A stretch of 64,000 bases of DNA, from contig JANTUC010000016.1 of the NCBI GenBank assembly GCA_026873275.1, positions 1,116,001 to 1,180,000 on the forward strand, in the 5' to 3' direction. The notes beneath the pieces are model-generated. The model was given only the letters and a program-made list of their open reading frames with translations, did no database searches and was not told the DNA's origin. The position numbers and the translations under genes are program-made. This DNA comes from Pseudopithomyces maydicus (lineage: Eukaryota; Ascomycota; Dothideomycetes; Pleosporales; Didymosphaeriaceae). Shown piece after piece: positions 34,585 through 45,744 of this stretch (position 1 is its first letter; each line of letters opens with the position of its first letter).

Positions 34585-37500
34585 TCACGGTCCAAAAAAC
34601 CCAATACTCTCCCTCTCCTCATCCACCACCCTCCCATACTCCAACAACAACCTAAACAACCACGCCTCGAAATCCACATTCCGCAGCGCCTTCCCCGCCC
34701 ACTCCCTACTCCTCTCCGCGATAACCCTCGCCTTATCCTCGCCAAGACTGCCCCCATTCCCCCCTTATCCGGCTCATTCGTGTTCGCGTTGGTCTTCGCA
34801 TTTCCACCTCCACCCTCGCTCCTCACCGCCTCCCCCGAAAACCACCTCACCAAATCCAAATGCTCATCGCCTATCAAACTCAGCGGGACGTAATGCACCC
34901 ACGGACGCACCCACTCCCCATGCCACTCGCGAAACACCGCCATCTTGTACGTCAAGCTGCGCGACTTTAGAAACGCGTAGAACCGCCCCGAGAACGCATT
35001 CCCATCCATGTCGAGGAGGTGCTTGTAGGACCACGCCTCCTGGCCCTCGGCGCGCTCCGCCAGGGTGAAGAATTCCCTCTGCGCGTCGCAGTCGCCCGGG
35101 TCGCATTGGCCGATGTGGCTGAACTTGACGTCGATGAGGGACTTGTAGAGGGTGCGGTCGACTTCCTGGAGTGTGTGCGCGGGGTTGGGGGTGGTGCTGT
35201 CCGGGGCGGTAACGGGGACGGAGATGTTTGCTTTGTCGAGGGCGTTGAGACGGCGGACGATGCGCTGGCGGTGTTGGCGGCGCCATCCACCTTTGCGGCT
35301 GAAGCCTCCGGTTGTGGAGCCGCGCCAGTAGAGGGCGTTTGTTTTGTTCTCCCAGGGGGTGTCGTTCGAGTTGTTGTAGCCTACTTTGCCGTACCAGTAC
35401 CAGGGGCTGGGGTAGAGGATGTCCTGGAAGCTTGAGATTTTCGACTGGGAGAAGATGGGGGTTAGCTCGTGGATGATGCTGAATGCGTTTGGGCGTTCGA
35501 AGAAGCCGAAGGATCCGGATAGCGAGGGGGAGTTGCAAATGTCGGAGAAGGCGGTCTCGTTCAGAATGTAATTGAGGGGACCAGCGGCGTATGCGGTTAG
35601 GTTATCGGGGATTTGGTCTTCGAATTGTTGGGCTTGGCTGGCTGCGGGACAGGAGAGACGGGAATGGGTCCATGTTTGCTGGTGGGCAAATCTGTTGAAG
35701 CGACTGTAGCTTACTTCTTCGATGCGGTTTCCATTGCTCATGTCGGATGGGCGGGGAGAAAAGCTATTCCTAGGTTGTTGCTTTTTGGCGACTGCGGAGA
35801 GCACTTCATTTGCTTTTGCTACCATGGCGGAGAGATGATCGTTGGGGACCACAACTCGCGGCTCATCATGGATATTGAACCCCAGATCCATATCCGGAAG
35901 GTATTGTACGAACTTCTCCAGCATCCCGGTGGTAGCTTCTCGTTGCCATTCGGGGTCACCTTCGGCCTTGACCACACTGCCATCTCGTATTAAGATAGCA
36001 ATCAAAGCGGTATCCTCATGGCCGAGAGCATTTCGTATCCTCGACCTGATTGTAGAAGGCTTCAGACTCCAAAATGGTAGCAGGGATTGTGTGATAGTGT
36101 CGAATTCATCGATTAAGACAACACCATTGCGAGTTGCAAATTCGTACCACTTGTCAAAATGTGGAGGCGGTGCAATGCCGTTGCGTCGACGATATTCCGC
36201 CACCGCTTCGCCTAGTGATTTAGATTGCCTGTTGAGTAGATCACGAAAGTCCTTCTCGGCCGACTCAATTAACTGTGAAGCAGGGTGTCCTTTGGTGAGA
36301 TCCATTTGAGCCGGACCATAAGGGGTAGCGGGAGGGGAGGTATGTACAGTAGAAAGAGGGCCTTGGGGTAGGCCATAATGTGGTTTGAAAGTACCTTGTA
36401 ATAACACAAATGCGACAGAGAGCGCCGTCACACCGAATAAACCTCGTCTGAGTCGTAAAGAATTTCGTGTATCGGACGCCGATGATGATGCATTAGTAGA
36501 TAAAAACATGAGCGCTGAAGAACCGTATATGAGTGTGAACCAGATATTGGACAAAGAGGCACCGAGACGCAACCTGGCGCAGATTGATGCAAACAAGTAT
36601 AAACAGGAAGTGGGTAAGACGCCTTGACGAGAGATCTGATGCAGTCAGCATTGAATTCTACAAGAGGATTTGTACCTCTTATTTGGGAGGGAAGGTTCAA
36701 TACGATGAGTGACCATCTCAGCTCGAGGCATTCGAGTAAAGAAGCTAGGTCATCCCACCGAACCAACCAACACCGAGAGAATAGACTATCGAACGGCTGA
36801 CTTACCATGAGAAACGTTAAGACATTGATAAAAACATTTACAACAATAAATACCAAAACCAATCGGACCGTCTGGTAATGGTGCACAAACTTCACAGAGT
36901 CACCACCGAATCGGTATACCGGCTCCCAAGAAACCATATCGGGGGCTATACGTGGCTCCATGAAATAAGAAGCTAATCCACATAGGAAGGCCAGAATGGT
37001 AGCGACGTCTCTAAGTGCGACCAGCTGCTGTGCCTTTGTGGGACCATCGCCTGTCTTCTCACGCGAAGTGTTGTTAGTCACATGTGGTTTATGTGAGCCG
37101 TCATCGCTGGCCGTCGACTTTATGGCCTGTTCGAGCAACACAAAGCCAACGGCAGCGAATATAACGCTGCTGATTCCGAGAGCCGTGGTCGAGGAAGCGA
37201 TGGAGCGTGTCGATAAAGCGAAGGTGGCCGAAAGCGTAAGCACAACCAGCAGACGGAATGAAGACGACTGGCTCTGCGCTTCAGCAGCAGTGGCGCCATC
37301 CTTGGAAGCATCGGCGGGCCGGACGTGGGTCGGCAGAGAGAGGTGTCTCGCAAGCAGGTCGTTCTCCGACAAGAAGACGACGAGCAAGGGTAAAAAGCCC
37401 TACAAACCATCAACAATCGCAATCACCACGTGGAGCGAGGCATAAATACCTTCATTGACCACACCCCCTCCTTATCGCAAGCCGCCCTCTCGCACACCAT

Positions 37501-37746
37501 CGCCAACGCCAAAAACCCACCCGCCAACCAACTCATCCTCCTCTTCTCCCCCACCTGCAGCTTAACCCCCGTCCAAAACAACGTAGCAAGACATACCACC
37601 GCCCACGACACCGCGGCTATAAGCAGCTGGTGCTGTACGGGGCTATGAACGTGTGCGCTCGCCGCGAGGAAGGCGAACACCAGCGGGACGAGGACGTGGT
37701 GGTTGCGGCGCGCATGGTCCCGAACGAAGGAGGCAGCCGGGTGCAT
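34585..37746 (-). CDS. GT90 (CAP10-like) glycosyltransferase with multi-pass membrane N-terminus, one apparent single-base frame break
   Basis: Minus-strand exons: 37746–37450, 37399–36676 and 36622–34585; introns are 50 and 53 nt, the latter with a CTGAC branch site. The N-terminal ~330 residues hold about eight hydrophobic helices. The C-terminal half has the GT90/CAP10 landmarks YWRGSTTGGFS and KHLLDMDGNAFSGRF followed by EWVRPWVHYVPLSL, as in xylosyltransferases that build fungal capsule or wall glycans. Near the end a six-C run (34759–34764) breaks the frame. One added base gives KARVIAE and a typical terminus ending ERESIGFFGP with stop at 34585–34587, total 1019 residues. Without it the frame runs into Arg/Gly-rich sequence. 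The start is uncertain: 37746 is the first ATG in frame, and exons further upstream are possible. Confidence 0.86.
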
Positions 37747-38009
37747 TTGCGGCGAAGAGGCGGGATTCAGCGATGGGTGAGGTGCGGGTCCTTCATGGGC
37801 GGGTACGTGTGGGTGTCGTGGGTGGGCATGGGACGATGATTGATGATGCTGGGGGAGGTGCGCGGGAGGATGGGACGGATGTGCCAAACAAACAAGATCC
37901 CTGCACGCGTTGCGCAGGGCGAAGAGCCGCAGGGTCCACTTCCCCGCTTTTGGGGTGACTTCGCGAGAACTTTGTTACTATTACTGCGATGCATTTACGT
38001 ATTGTTTGA
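37747..38009. other. Upstream flank of the GT90 gene
   Basis: This is probably 5' UTR and promoter. The reading frame of the first GT90 exon stays open upstream without an ATG, so an additional upstream exon cannot be excluded. Confidence 0.4.
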
Positions 38010-38430
38010 TTTCGGGCCATTTGATGGACATTTTGGATTTTCCTACGGCATGCAGAAACGAATTCTGGTGTAGCTATTTTCAAGGCCGAATTTTTTAAGC
38101 AGGTGGTATTCAAAATAAAAAATAACTCCAGCTTTACTGGATGGATTGTTTGATAACATTGCATTTGATGTGCATTTCAAATTTATCTATGAAGTACAAA
38201 AAGGAAGTTTGGTGTAGCTGCTCTCAAGACCGACTTTTCCAAACAGGTGGTGGTTGTAAATAATAACACTAGAGCCTTGTCATTGAGATGTAATTTTTTA
38301 TGACATTGCACTTGGTGTGCATTTTGAATTCATCTACGGAATACAAAAAGATCGAGTGTAGCTACTCTCTCAAGGTCGATTTTCCAACAGGCAATGTCTG
38401 TAACCAAACATCTGCACTCAAGCTTTTCTA
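38010..38430. repeat. Three-copy degenerate tandem repeat, unit 144 bp, AT-rich
   Basis: The motif GGTGTAGCT(A/G)…CTCAAG(A/G)(C/T)CGA…TTTTCCAA…CAGGTGGT recurs with starts at 38067, 38211 and 38355, an exact 144-bp period twice. The preceding half-units also match (TTTGATGTGCATTT…, then a TATGAAGTACAAAAAG-like stretch). A weak fourth match (AAGAGTAGCTCGGCG) occurs near 38446. No protein-coding pattern is visible. Confidence 0.8.
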
Positions 38431-38544
38431 TGCATGTAAAATGCGAAGAGTAGCTCGGCGAGACTCGGGAAGGTATATCAAGAAATTTGCAACGGTAGAC
38501 CAAAGCAATATCCTAACCTCGTTTCCCATCTTGGAACATTTCCA

Positions 38545-39854
38545 TCACATCAGTATAGATTTCTCGGCTTCGAACTCATCGTCGCTCATGTCCTCCTCCA
38601 CTTCTATGACAAATTCATAGGTGTTCGGAGCGTCGGTGTCGATCTTCTCGACGATAGTATCGGGGAGGTCTTCGTCGCCGTCGCTGTCGCTACTGTCGCT
38701 GTTGTCGCTGCTGTCGCTGTTGTTGCTTCCACTCTGGCTGCTCGAATCATGATCTTTGGCATCGTCATCGTTCGTATCCGAGCCAGCGATGGCAGCGTCG
38801 CTACGACTCGAGTACTCCGCCGCAGATATCTTGCAGTGTTTCATGAGGTCAGAGAGGTGGAACTTGGTCGGCTCCCGTCGAAAATTCGTCAAGTTCTCTT
38901 CGCCAGACACCGGCCAGAAGGCCTCCAGCTGTAACTCGAAGCAGTGTTCGCCGGCAACCCAACACACGTCCGCTCGCATGAGCTCCTTCGCTGCCATGCG
39001 AGGTTTCCACTCGACGTAAAAATCGGCCTGCACAGTTTGTTAGCTTGGTTCTTTTCCCTGGTGATGTTGTTACCTACCAGTGCAACCTCTAGGTCGTAGT
39101 GCAGATGTTGGCAGAAGATAACTTGATAGCTGTCGCATATTCCCTGCTCGACGATCGCTTTTCGTGCTTGCTCCGCTATCTTGCCGGCGAAAATTCTACG
39201 CGCGTCGATGATGGCTGTGGCTTCGTAGTCGGGTTCCGTCGGGTCGGAGCGGCGTCGCTTGAGGAAGGGCAAACGAGGGGCGGGCATGTTATCGAACTGT
39301 CTATATTTTCGCGCGCCGGCTCGTTGGAAGGCAGAGAACTTCTCTGGGATCCTGAAGAGCGGACCGATTATGTTGTCTGCGATCGCTGGAGCGTCCATAC
39401 CCTGTGCAGCTTCGTTGATACGGGCAGATATCTCATCGCTTACCGCCTCGGTGGCTTGGGAAATTGTCCGCTTGAGCGCGCGAAAGCCTGTAGCGGTGTT
39501 ATTGCTTGAACTGGGCTTTTTGATATGCTGCAAGCTGATGAATTGGCCGTCCAGAAGGACAAACGCGTCAGTGTTGTCTCCGTTTGGTTCTTCATCACTT
39601 GACCCAACCATGTTTTCTTGAGGTGACATACTATCGGGGAACTGTGAGACAGGTGATGCGCTTGCTGACCGCACTGCATCTTCAATGCTGATGCACTCTT
39701 CCATCGTCAAGATGGTCCAGTCTTCGATCTTTTCTTCTTCGTCTTGGCTGGGCCAGTTCATTCCCGCGTGCTTGTCAGAGGCTGATGCATTCTCCGAGTT
39801 GACGATTTCCGCGCTCGAGTCGGCGACTGCGTCGCTGCTGATTTCTGTACTCAT
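38545..39854 (-). CDS. Orphan acidic protein with Ser/Asp-repeat C-terminus
   Basis: Two exons, 39854–39078 and 39027–38545, with a 50-nt intron (donor GTAGGT, branch GCTAAC, acceptor GCAG), encode 419 residues. The first 110 residues are acidic and Ser-rich. A middle segment with ALKRTISQATEAVSDEISARI and a basic patch LPFLKRRRSDP (possible nuclear localisation signal) leads into a globular-looking part. That part spans the splice, EQGICDSYQVIFCQHLHYDL then EVALVADFYVEWKPRMAAKEL. The tail has a run of Ser-Asp/Asn repeats followed by acidic residues. I recognise no family. A nuclear location is inferred from the basic patch and acidic tail only. Confidence 0.72.
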
Positions 39855-40902
39855 TTCGATCTTGAGGGTGAAGATTTTCTTTCGGGGAGTTGTTTTGCGG
39901 GCAGAGTGGACCGTCTATATCATCAGGACCTTGTACCGTAAGTTGGTGTGCTGCTGATATAGTGATGTAAAAGACTGAGAGTCTGATGTGTTCATAGCAG
40001 GTCTGCCAAAGGCTTATAGCAGCCACGAAGCACACCAAGTCTGGCATCTGATTGCTGCAGACAGCGCACCGTCGTGAACCAACTCCGCACAGGACGTGGG
40101 CTATCAAGACAGGGTAGATGAGTAGCATTCGCGTACCTTTTTCGAATCACGTAGATGTCTCTTGTCGGTATATGTCTCTTGAGGGTGTAGCAAGAGCAAA
40201 AGGCTAAAGATTGAATTTGTGTGCGCGCAAGCTGTAAAGTGGCGTGAAGGAGTGGGCGTTTGCAGTTTGCTGGCGCGCGTCGAAAGAAAAAAACAGCTCG
40301 TCAAAATACCAAAAGATACAGACAGATCAACCAAGTCCGATTGCTTGGGCCGTTTTTGGCAGATGTGTCGATTGTGGGTTGAATAGAAGCGAAGTGACTG
40401 ACGAGGCAGGTACGCTGTACAAACGGAAGTCGCAACCCACCTACAGTCTAACAGGTGAAGACAAACTATGATTTAAACTCAATTTTCCAGATAGGAGACT
40501 CTTCGTTGGCCGTTTGACCCAAGTTTTAGCCTATATGTTCACTGGTAGTCCCCTAACCTAGACTTTGACAAGTGTGAATATATATAGTGTTCTCGGACTT
40601 GCTTTACATTCTGTCTTATTACCTTACCACTACTAGACTCTCTAATCTATCAAAATGCTCCTATTTCTACCATAAGCATACCTTGAACCTTAGCGTCGGG
40701 TTCACGTGATGATCCTAAGCGAGCACATTCACAACGGCTGAGTCAGACACAGCGGTCCGGTGAAGTTCCGAAATCGACTCTCTCACTATACTTAGCGCGA
40801 ATTTGAGTCCCCGTTAAGGTAAATAAATCTTCCCCCGCACTTCTCCAATCATCTTCCTACAACACCAAAATCCAACACGGTCGTGATCGAGGGGTGCCTA
40901 TC
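39855..40902. other. Intergenic, divergent promoters
   Basis: About 1 kb between two divergent start codons. No supported gene or repeat; moderately AT-rich. Confidence 0.5.
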
Positions 40903-41628
40903 ATGAGCCAAACTTTCGAAGAAGGCTGGAACACGCTTTCAGCCGAGCTTCGACTCAAGATACTCGGATATGTGCTTGCCTTTGATAACTCCAGGCACCC
41001 CAAATTGTCAAAAAAGGTGATCCCGTTCTTTTCCAGCAAATTCACAGACTGTGGTAAGTAATAACAAGTAGAACTAGAGATCATAACTTGATTTATTACA
41101 GAACTGGCGAAAGAAGCCTTCTACAATAACAACATCTTTCACATCATGATATATGAGAGCGTACTATTCGCTGGTTTCTGCTTGCCCCCCAAGAATTACC
41201 GAAAATACATACGCCATATCGATGTCTTCGTGTATTCATCAGGCTTAGGTGATCTGCATCGTCTCTCGACCATGCTGAACACTGGATTCAACGATAATCA
41301 ACAGCTGGCGATCAAGTTGACCTTCCTCCACGGGGGCCGTTATTGTCGACATGCCAATGATTGCGTGGGCGATTGTAACTTCAGGGCACACTTCAACCAG
41401 CACAATGTGAAGGTGGTTGTCAAGCTCAGAATTTGGGATCCGTACTCTCCACTTCTACGTGACCTGCCAAAATGGATCGCAGATAGACAACCAAAGTGGG
41501 ATAACATCCTAACTCACCTCAATATGGCTGAGGATGAAGTGAATATCCGGAAGGATCACATTATGAACGTTAATGGATTCCAGGAAATCCACTATTCTGC
41601 TCATAGAGTGCGGGTGTTGCAGAAGTAG
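40903..41628 (+). CDS. Small F-box-like orphan protein
   Basis: Two exons, 40903–41053 and 41102–41628 (48-nt intron, donor GTAAGT), give 225 residues. The N-terminus WNTLSAELRLKILGYVLAF fits the first half of an F-box (L-P/S-x-E-L-x-x-x-I-L), though the motif is short. The middle holds EAFYNNNIFHI and IRHIDVFV, a layout seen in lineage-specific fungal F-box-like families. The minus-strand gene at 42263–43063 has the same plan (LSDELRLRILTEL, EALYRDNTFKI, IRHIEIDM), so the two look like diverged paralogues. A role as a Skp1-linked substrate adaptor is possible but not shown. Confidence 0.68.
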
Positions 41629-42262
41629 GCGTTAAGCCAGGTGGAGAGCTGCTGATTAGCTGGAAACGGGCGATACGTTTGCAATTCACGGCATGGTCAT
41701 TGAGCAGACACCGGTTATGATACTACAAACATGCCGGGGCGTGGTTCTCCAATAGAGGGAGTCGAAACATTCAGGGCTTTTACAATTGGCGGAGATGAGG
41801 ACGGCTACAAAGATACATTGGTTGGGAATATGAGCGGCAGAGGGTGGGAGGCCTCACCCTGAGCTCTTGATGATGATTTCTGGATAGGATCATACTCATG
41901 AATTCCGGGCATGTTATTGTATTCTACTGCAGTAAGAAAGAAAAAGTGTTTCAACAATTGACATACTTGGCATATCCATCACATGATCTGATGGGAAATC
42001 ACTTGTGCGCAGTTTTGATAAGATATTGTATATTGTGATGTAGTGTACATGAAGTTTATGATACTATGCAGGTACTTTGCCCTGATTAATTCATATAGCA
42101 TCCACCACCCCCCCCCCCGTTTCCCTTTACAAAAAGGTACTTTCTTCCTTCTTCCCCTTCCCACCCGCAACAGACTCTGAGGATGGTGTCCAGGGCTAGT
42201 TTACACGGCAGCAAACTGAAAATACCGGATGTTCCTGAACCGAGATTTTAGTACGTTGGCAA
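41629..42262. other. Convergent intergenic with 11-base poly-C run
   Basis: This contains the 3' flanks of the two F-box-like genes. A run of eleven C lies at 42108–42118. No gene is seen. Confidence 0.5.
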
Positions 42263-43063
42263 CTAATCTAGTTGCACTCGAGTTGTAATTTGTCCCAACA
42301 AGATACACCTCTTTGTCTTTGTATTGATATCAGGATACAGTGTAGCAGTACCCGGGATTTGGTCCCATGTGCATTCCTTTCCGGATGGCATAATATAGTG
42401 AGACGAAAACAGGCCTTTGGGAGGCAGAGTCGCGTCTTGGGGCAGACACTTTCGTAGGCTGATACCTTGGAACGGCAGAGGAAGGGGAGTCGTTACACCA
42501 TCCCAAGTCATGTCGTGGTAGCTAGTCAACACGAGGAAGTCGACAGCTTCAGGAAGTTTAATGTTGAACTTGACCGATAGCTTCTTCACATTTGGGACAA
42601 TGAGCGGAATCTTCGTCAAGTCCATCTTATCGACAGGCATAATATGATCGTCCACAGCATCAAGGTTGCCGTTGAAGGTGAATGCGATATCGATTTGGTT
42701 GAGGTGTCTGAACCCAAAGGCTCCAGTGCACATCTTGCGAAGGAATGGCCAGTCCGAGTAATCTTGGTCGATGGTCATATCGATCTCTATATGACGAATC
42801 CAGCCATTATGGGACTTGGGCGGGAATTTCTTCGAGTCGGTAGAGATCTTGAAAGTGTTGTCGCGGTACAGTGCCTCGATCGCAATGCCGGCATACTTGG
42901 TCTGTAGCAGTGGGTGGAGCGCCGAGTCTAGGATTTTTGCGTACTCCTTGTAGTTGATAGCATGGTCGCGCTTGAACAACTCGGTGAGGATCCTCAGTCG
43001 CAGCTCGTCTGATAGGGCGACCCATCCGTCCAAGAACGTGTACGAATCGAGAGCGTGAGACAT
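42263..43063 (-). CDS. F-box-like orphan protein, paralogue of the 40.9-kb gene
   Basis: A single minus-strand exon of 266 residues starting MSHALDSYTFLDGWVALSDEL. Near the N-terminus WVALSDELRLRILTELFKRD resembles an F-box start, followed by HPLLQTKYAGIAIEALYRDNTFKI, IRHIEIDMTI and a region VPNVKKLSVKFNIKLPEAVDFLVL. The order of these blocks parallels the 225-residue protein encoded at 40903–41628. No other domain is recognised. The upstream 5' region is short before the next gene. Confidence 0.68.
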   Translation of the reverse strand: MSHALDSYTFLDGWVALSDELRLRILTELFKRDHAINYKEYAKILDSALHPLLQTKYAGIAIEALYRDNTFKISTDSKKFPPKSHNGWIRHIEIDMTIDQDYSDWPFLRKMCTGAFGFRHLNQIDIAFTFNGNLDAVDDHIMPVDKMDLTKIPLIVPNVKKLSVKFNIKLPEAVDFLVLTSYHDMTWDGVTTPLPLPFQGISLRKCLPQDATLPPKGLFSSHYIMPSGKECTWDQIPGTATLYPDINTKTKRCILLGQITTRVQLD

Positions 43064-43521
43064 ATTGTCCTGGTTTTAGCAATGGCTTCCAGTGATAGGC
43101 TAGTTCGAGCTTTGATCCTGCAGCAGTATTGGGTGGTTGATGTTAAAGGGTATAAAATTCTGAGTCGGCAAAGAGAGGTCCTCACGGCGAGAACTGTGAT
43201 TATATACGTACGGTTTGTGAGCGGTTGAAACACGTGACATTTCCGGGGCTCAAGCGTTTGAGGTAAATGCCTAATGTGTTCAGGAAATTTGGCCAAAGCG
43301 TCAGCATTTTAAACTGTTGAGAAACTTTCGCGTTTGATAACATCCTCAAGCAATGAGCCCCTCTGGCTGACAAATATTATCCAGATGTACGATTCCCGAT
43401 AAGTAGAATATCGAAAGCGCTGGTTACATAATCACTAGATATGTTCACAATGTAGCCTTACTTTTTTTACTAGAAATGTACCACGTTGCAGTAATACTTT
43501 GTGAGCGATAGATTGACATAG
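43064..43521. other. Short intergenic region
   Basis: About 460 bp between the F-box-like gene start and the end of the HET gene. Nothing further is seen. Confidence 0.5.
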
Positions 43522-45294
43522 TTAAACAATCCGGTAAACTTGCTCTGGGAACTCGTCAGATCCATTCCGCTTCGCAAGTGCTTCGCCATCCATGAAACCA
43601 TGCACATATGCCGTGCCAACAATCTTGTACTCATTCATTCCATACAGTATCTGGGTCTTTCGTAAAATGAGTGGCACAGAAGCAGTCTCCAGTACAACGA
43701 TGGTGTCACCAGCAAGACCTTCCTTACAGGAGACCAATAACCCTCTTCTTGTCAAAATCAATTTCCGGTCCCATTTTGACTCAAACCGCGATCCTCTTGG
43801 TCCTTTCCACAGGTAGCTCCAAGCAGCCTGCTTAGCAGCCAGCGATCTGGTATCATCGGTGGTAACAAGCTTTTCAAGTGCATGTAACCACTCCAGAAAA
43901 CGCAGACGGTGGACAGGTAAATCTTGTTTGGTCAGCCGTCCTCCCATATCAGCTACATCTACGGTCATCGTCCGGACAACGACATCCCAGTGTTCTAAAT
44001 CATCATTAGTAGTTTCCGGAGATTGAAAGGGCAACGACGCAAAGAAACCTAGGTATCGGTGGGGCGTGCTGAAACGATTTCTACAAAGTTGTTGACTATC
44101 GCCAATGTAGTCTATTTGACGGCCCTTAGCGGTAATTATATCTCCTGAGATATTAAATGGATACCGATGTGGTGCTATAGGACCACTTGCACGGTACAGT
44201 TTTGTCCTGAATGCAGGTTCGAGTGGTGCAAATCCAGAATGAAGATCGGGTACCCACGAAGGTAAATCCAGACTTCTGATCCGCCGGGGACAGCTCAACG
44301 CGTCGAAGCAGATAAAATCAAGGTGGCCATAGTGATTCAGAATACTTGTTACTGTATCGACACATACCTGTCGGAAACTCTTCCGGTAGTCAGGTCGTAT
44401 CATAACGTCTTCTGCCAGACCCAGTAGCGCATATATCTTGTCAAGCTCTCTTGATGCATGCTGACCTTGAAACAGAAATAGAAGATCTGGGAGTGGAGGC
44501 CGTTTCCTTGTACATCGGAGCCGATCGCGTTCGGTACACAAGTTGATCAACGGGCAGGTATTTGATTCCAAAGCTTGCAATGACTCCACTGTTGCATTTT
44601 TCTTTTGCGCAGATATCCAACATATGAATTCGACAAATGTCCACTCCAAATGATCGTACCCACATACTAGCCTGATTTTGTGCGCCAAAAGTAGTTCTTG
44701 TATAATCCATACTCTCGTCCACAGAGGGTTAAGCGTAAACACATCACGGAGGGCTTGAGCCTCCGAAGAAGTGATAGTACGGGCTTCCTTCGAGATGTTT
44801 GAATTTGTCGAAGATGACACAATCCTTCTGAGAGCCTCAAAAGCAATCTCGGTCTGGAGATTAGTTTCACCCAACCACACTAAGTTTGTCTCTGCCTGTT
44901 GATAGATCCTGCCCATTTCACGCACTTGCGCATTTCGTTCTTCAATATTGTCCTGATCAATACATATCTGATCAATCCATAGAATCCGATGTGAATGCTC
45001 ATATCGAAGGTGAGTGAGTAATGAGTGTAGGGAGGGTGTTATATACAGCGAACAACCCTCAACTACAATCTCTGCAATGGGGCATCCCTTGCCCCAAACA
45101 TAGGATACGCCTATGACATGGTCAGACGGCAACTTTACCTCATAGCCGGAATACTTACTCTCATAGGAGGAGTGAAATTCAAGGTCATATTCGGCAAGGG
45201 TACCCTTGACAGGATCTTTCTCACCTCCCGCGACAAGATTGAAGAGCCGAAACGCTCGGGGCGGTGTCAACGGCCTGTATTCATACGGTGGCAT
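43522..45294 (-). CDS. HET-domain (heterokaryon incompatibility) protein
   Basis: On the minus strand, exons 45294–45159 and 45110–43522 join across a 48-nt intron (45111–45158; donor GTAAGT, branch CTGAC, acceptor ATAG). The intron is a multiple of three without a stop, so an unspliced frame also stays open. Splicing gives the canonical first HET block YESVSYVWG at about residues 43–51. The second block, ILWIDQICIDQDNIEERNAQVREMGRIY, comes at about 90–117, followed by LVWLG. The protein has 574 residues. The HET domain triggers cell death after fusion of unlike strains; many such genes exist per genome and few have known partners. The C-terminal part (from about residue 280) has a generic HET-protein layout and no NACHT or repeat domain. 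Confidence 0.9.
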   Translation of the reverse strand: MPPYEYRPLTPPRAFRLFNLVAGGEKDPVKGTLAEYDLEFHSSYESKYSGYEVKLPSDHVIGVSYVWGKGCPIAEIVVEGCSLYITPSLHSLLTHLRYEHSHRILWIDQICIDQDNIEERNAQVREMGRIYQQAETNLVWLGETNLQTEIAFEALRRIVSSSTNSNISKEARTITSSEAQALRDVFTLNPLWTRVWIIQELLLAHKIRLVCGYDHLEWTFVEFICWISAQKKNATVESLQALESNTCPLINLCTERDRLRCTRKRPPLPDLLFLFQGQHASRELDKIYALLGLAEDVMIRPDYRKSFRQVCVDTVTSILNHYGHLDFICFDALSCPRRIRSLDLPSWVPDLHSGFAPLEPAFRTKLYRASGPIAPHRYPFNISGDIITAKGRQIDYIGDSQQLCRNRFSTPHRYLGFFASLPFQSPETTNDDLEHWDVVVRTMTVDVADMGGRLTKQDLPVHRLRFLEWLHALEKLVTTDDTRSLAAKQAAWSYLWKGPRGSRFESKWDRKLILTRRGLLVSCKEGLAGDTIVVLETASVPLILRKTQILYGMNEYKIVGTAYVHGFMDGEALAKRNGSDEFPEQVYRIV

Positions 45295-45744
45295 ATTCTA
45301 TTATGAACGGATTCCATGATAGATGTGACAGAATACAGAGAACACAGTATATTCAAACAAGATATTTAAGCTGACAGAACGATCTGTAAGGTCTTGACCC
45401 ATCTTGATTACGGATATTCTGGCAGCAATACGTGCACTGCCGCCTCAGCCTCGTCCGTTTTGGTCTAGACCTGTAGCCTTATCCGAGTGAACCCGAGCGT
45501 ATCATGGTAACAAATACAAACAGCAACCTCATCAAATGCTGAGATAATAAAATCTATCTACTAGAAAGATCTAACACATATCAGGCAGTCATTTAGTTGT
45601 GCCAGCGATTGTTGGACGTGAAGAGGCATGGTCTGTGTGCTTATCGATAAGTTTAGCGTCTCGAATCCCTGCAGAAAAAATTGGCGCGAAGCCTTCAACG
45701 CCAAGTTGCTGGCTGCAAAACGTTCGACAATAACACAAAAAGAG
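45295..45744. promoter_or_regulatory. Divergent promoter region, HET gene / DBP8-like gene
   Basis: About 450 bp between divergent starts. An in-frame ATG for the helicase at 45628 adds 39 residues that do not look like the family, so I place its start at 45745. No clear promoter element is seen. Confidence 0.45.

Noticed and set aside
36676..36805. GTAAGT at 36800–36805 as donor of an extra GT90 intron
   Set aside because: Splicing there would remove WDDLASLLECLELRWSLIVLNLPSQI, which looks like genuine membrane-domain sequence. The later 53-nt intron with CTGAC branch keeps frame without it.
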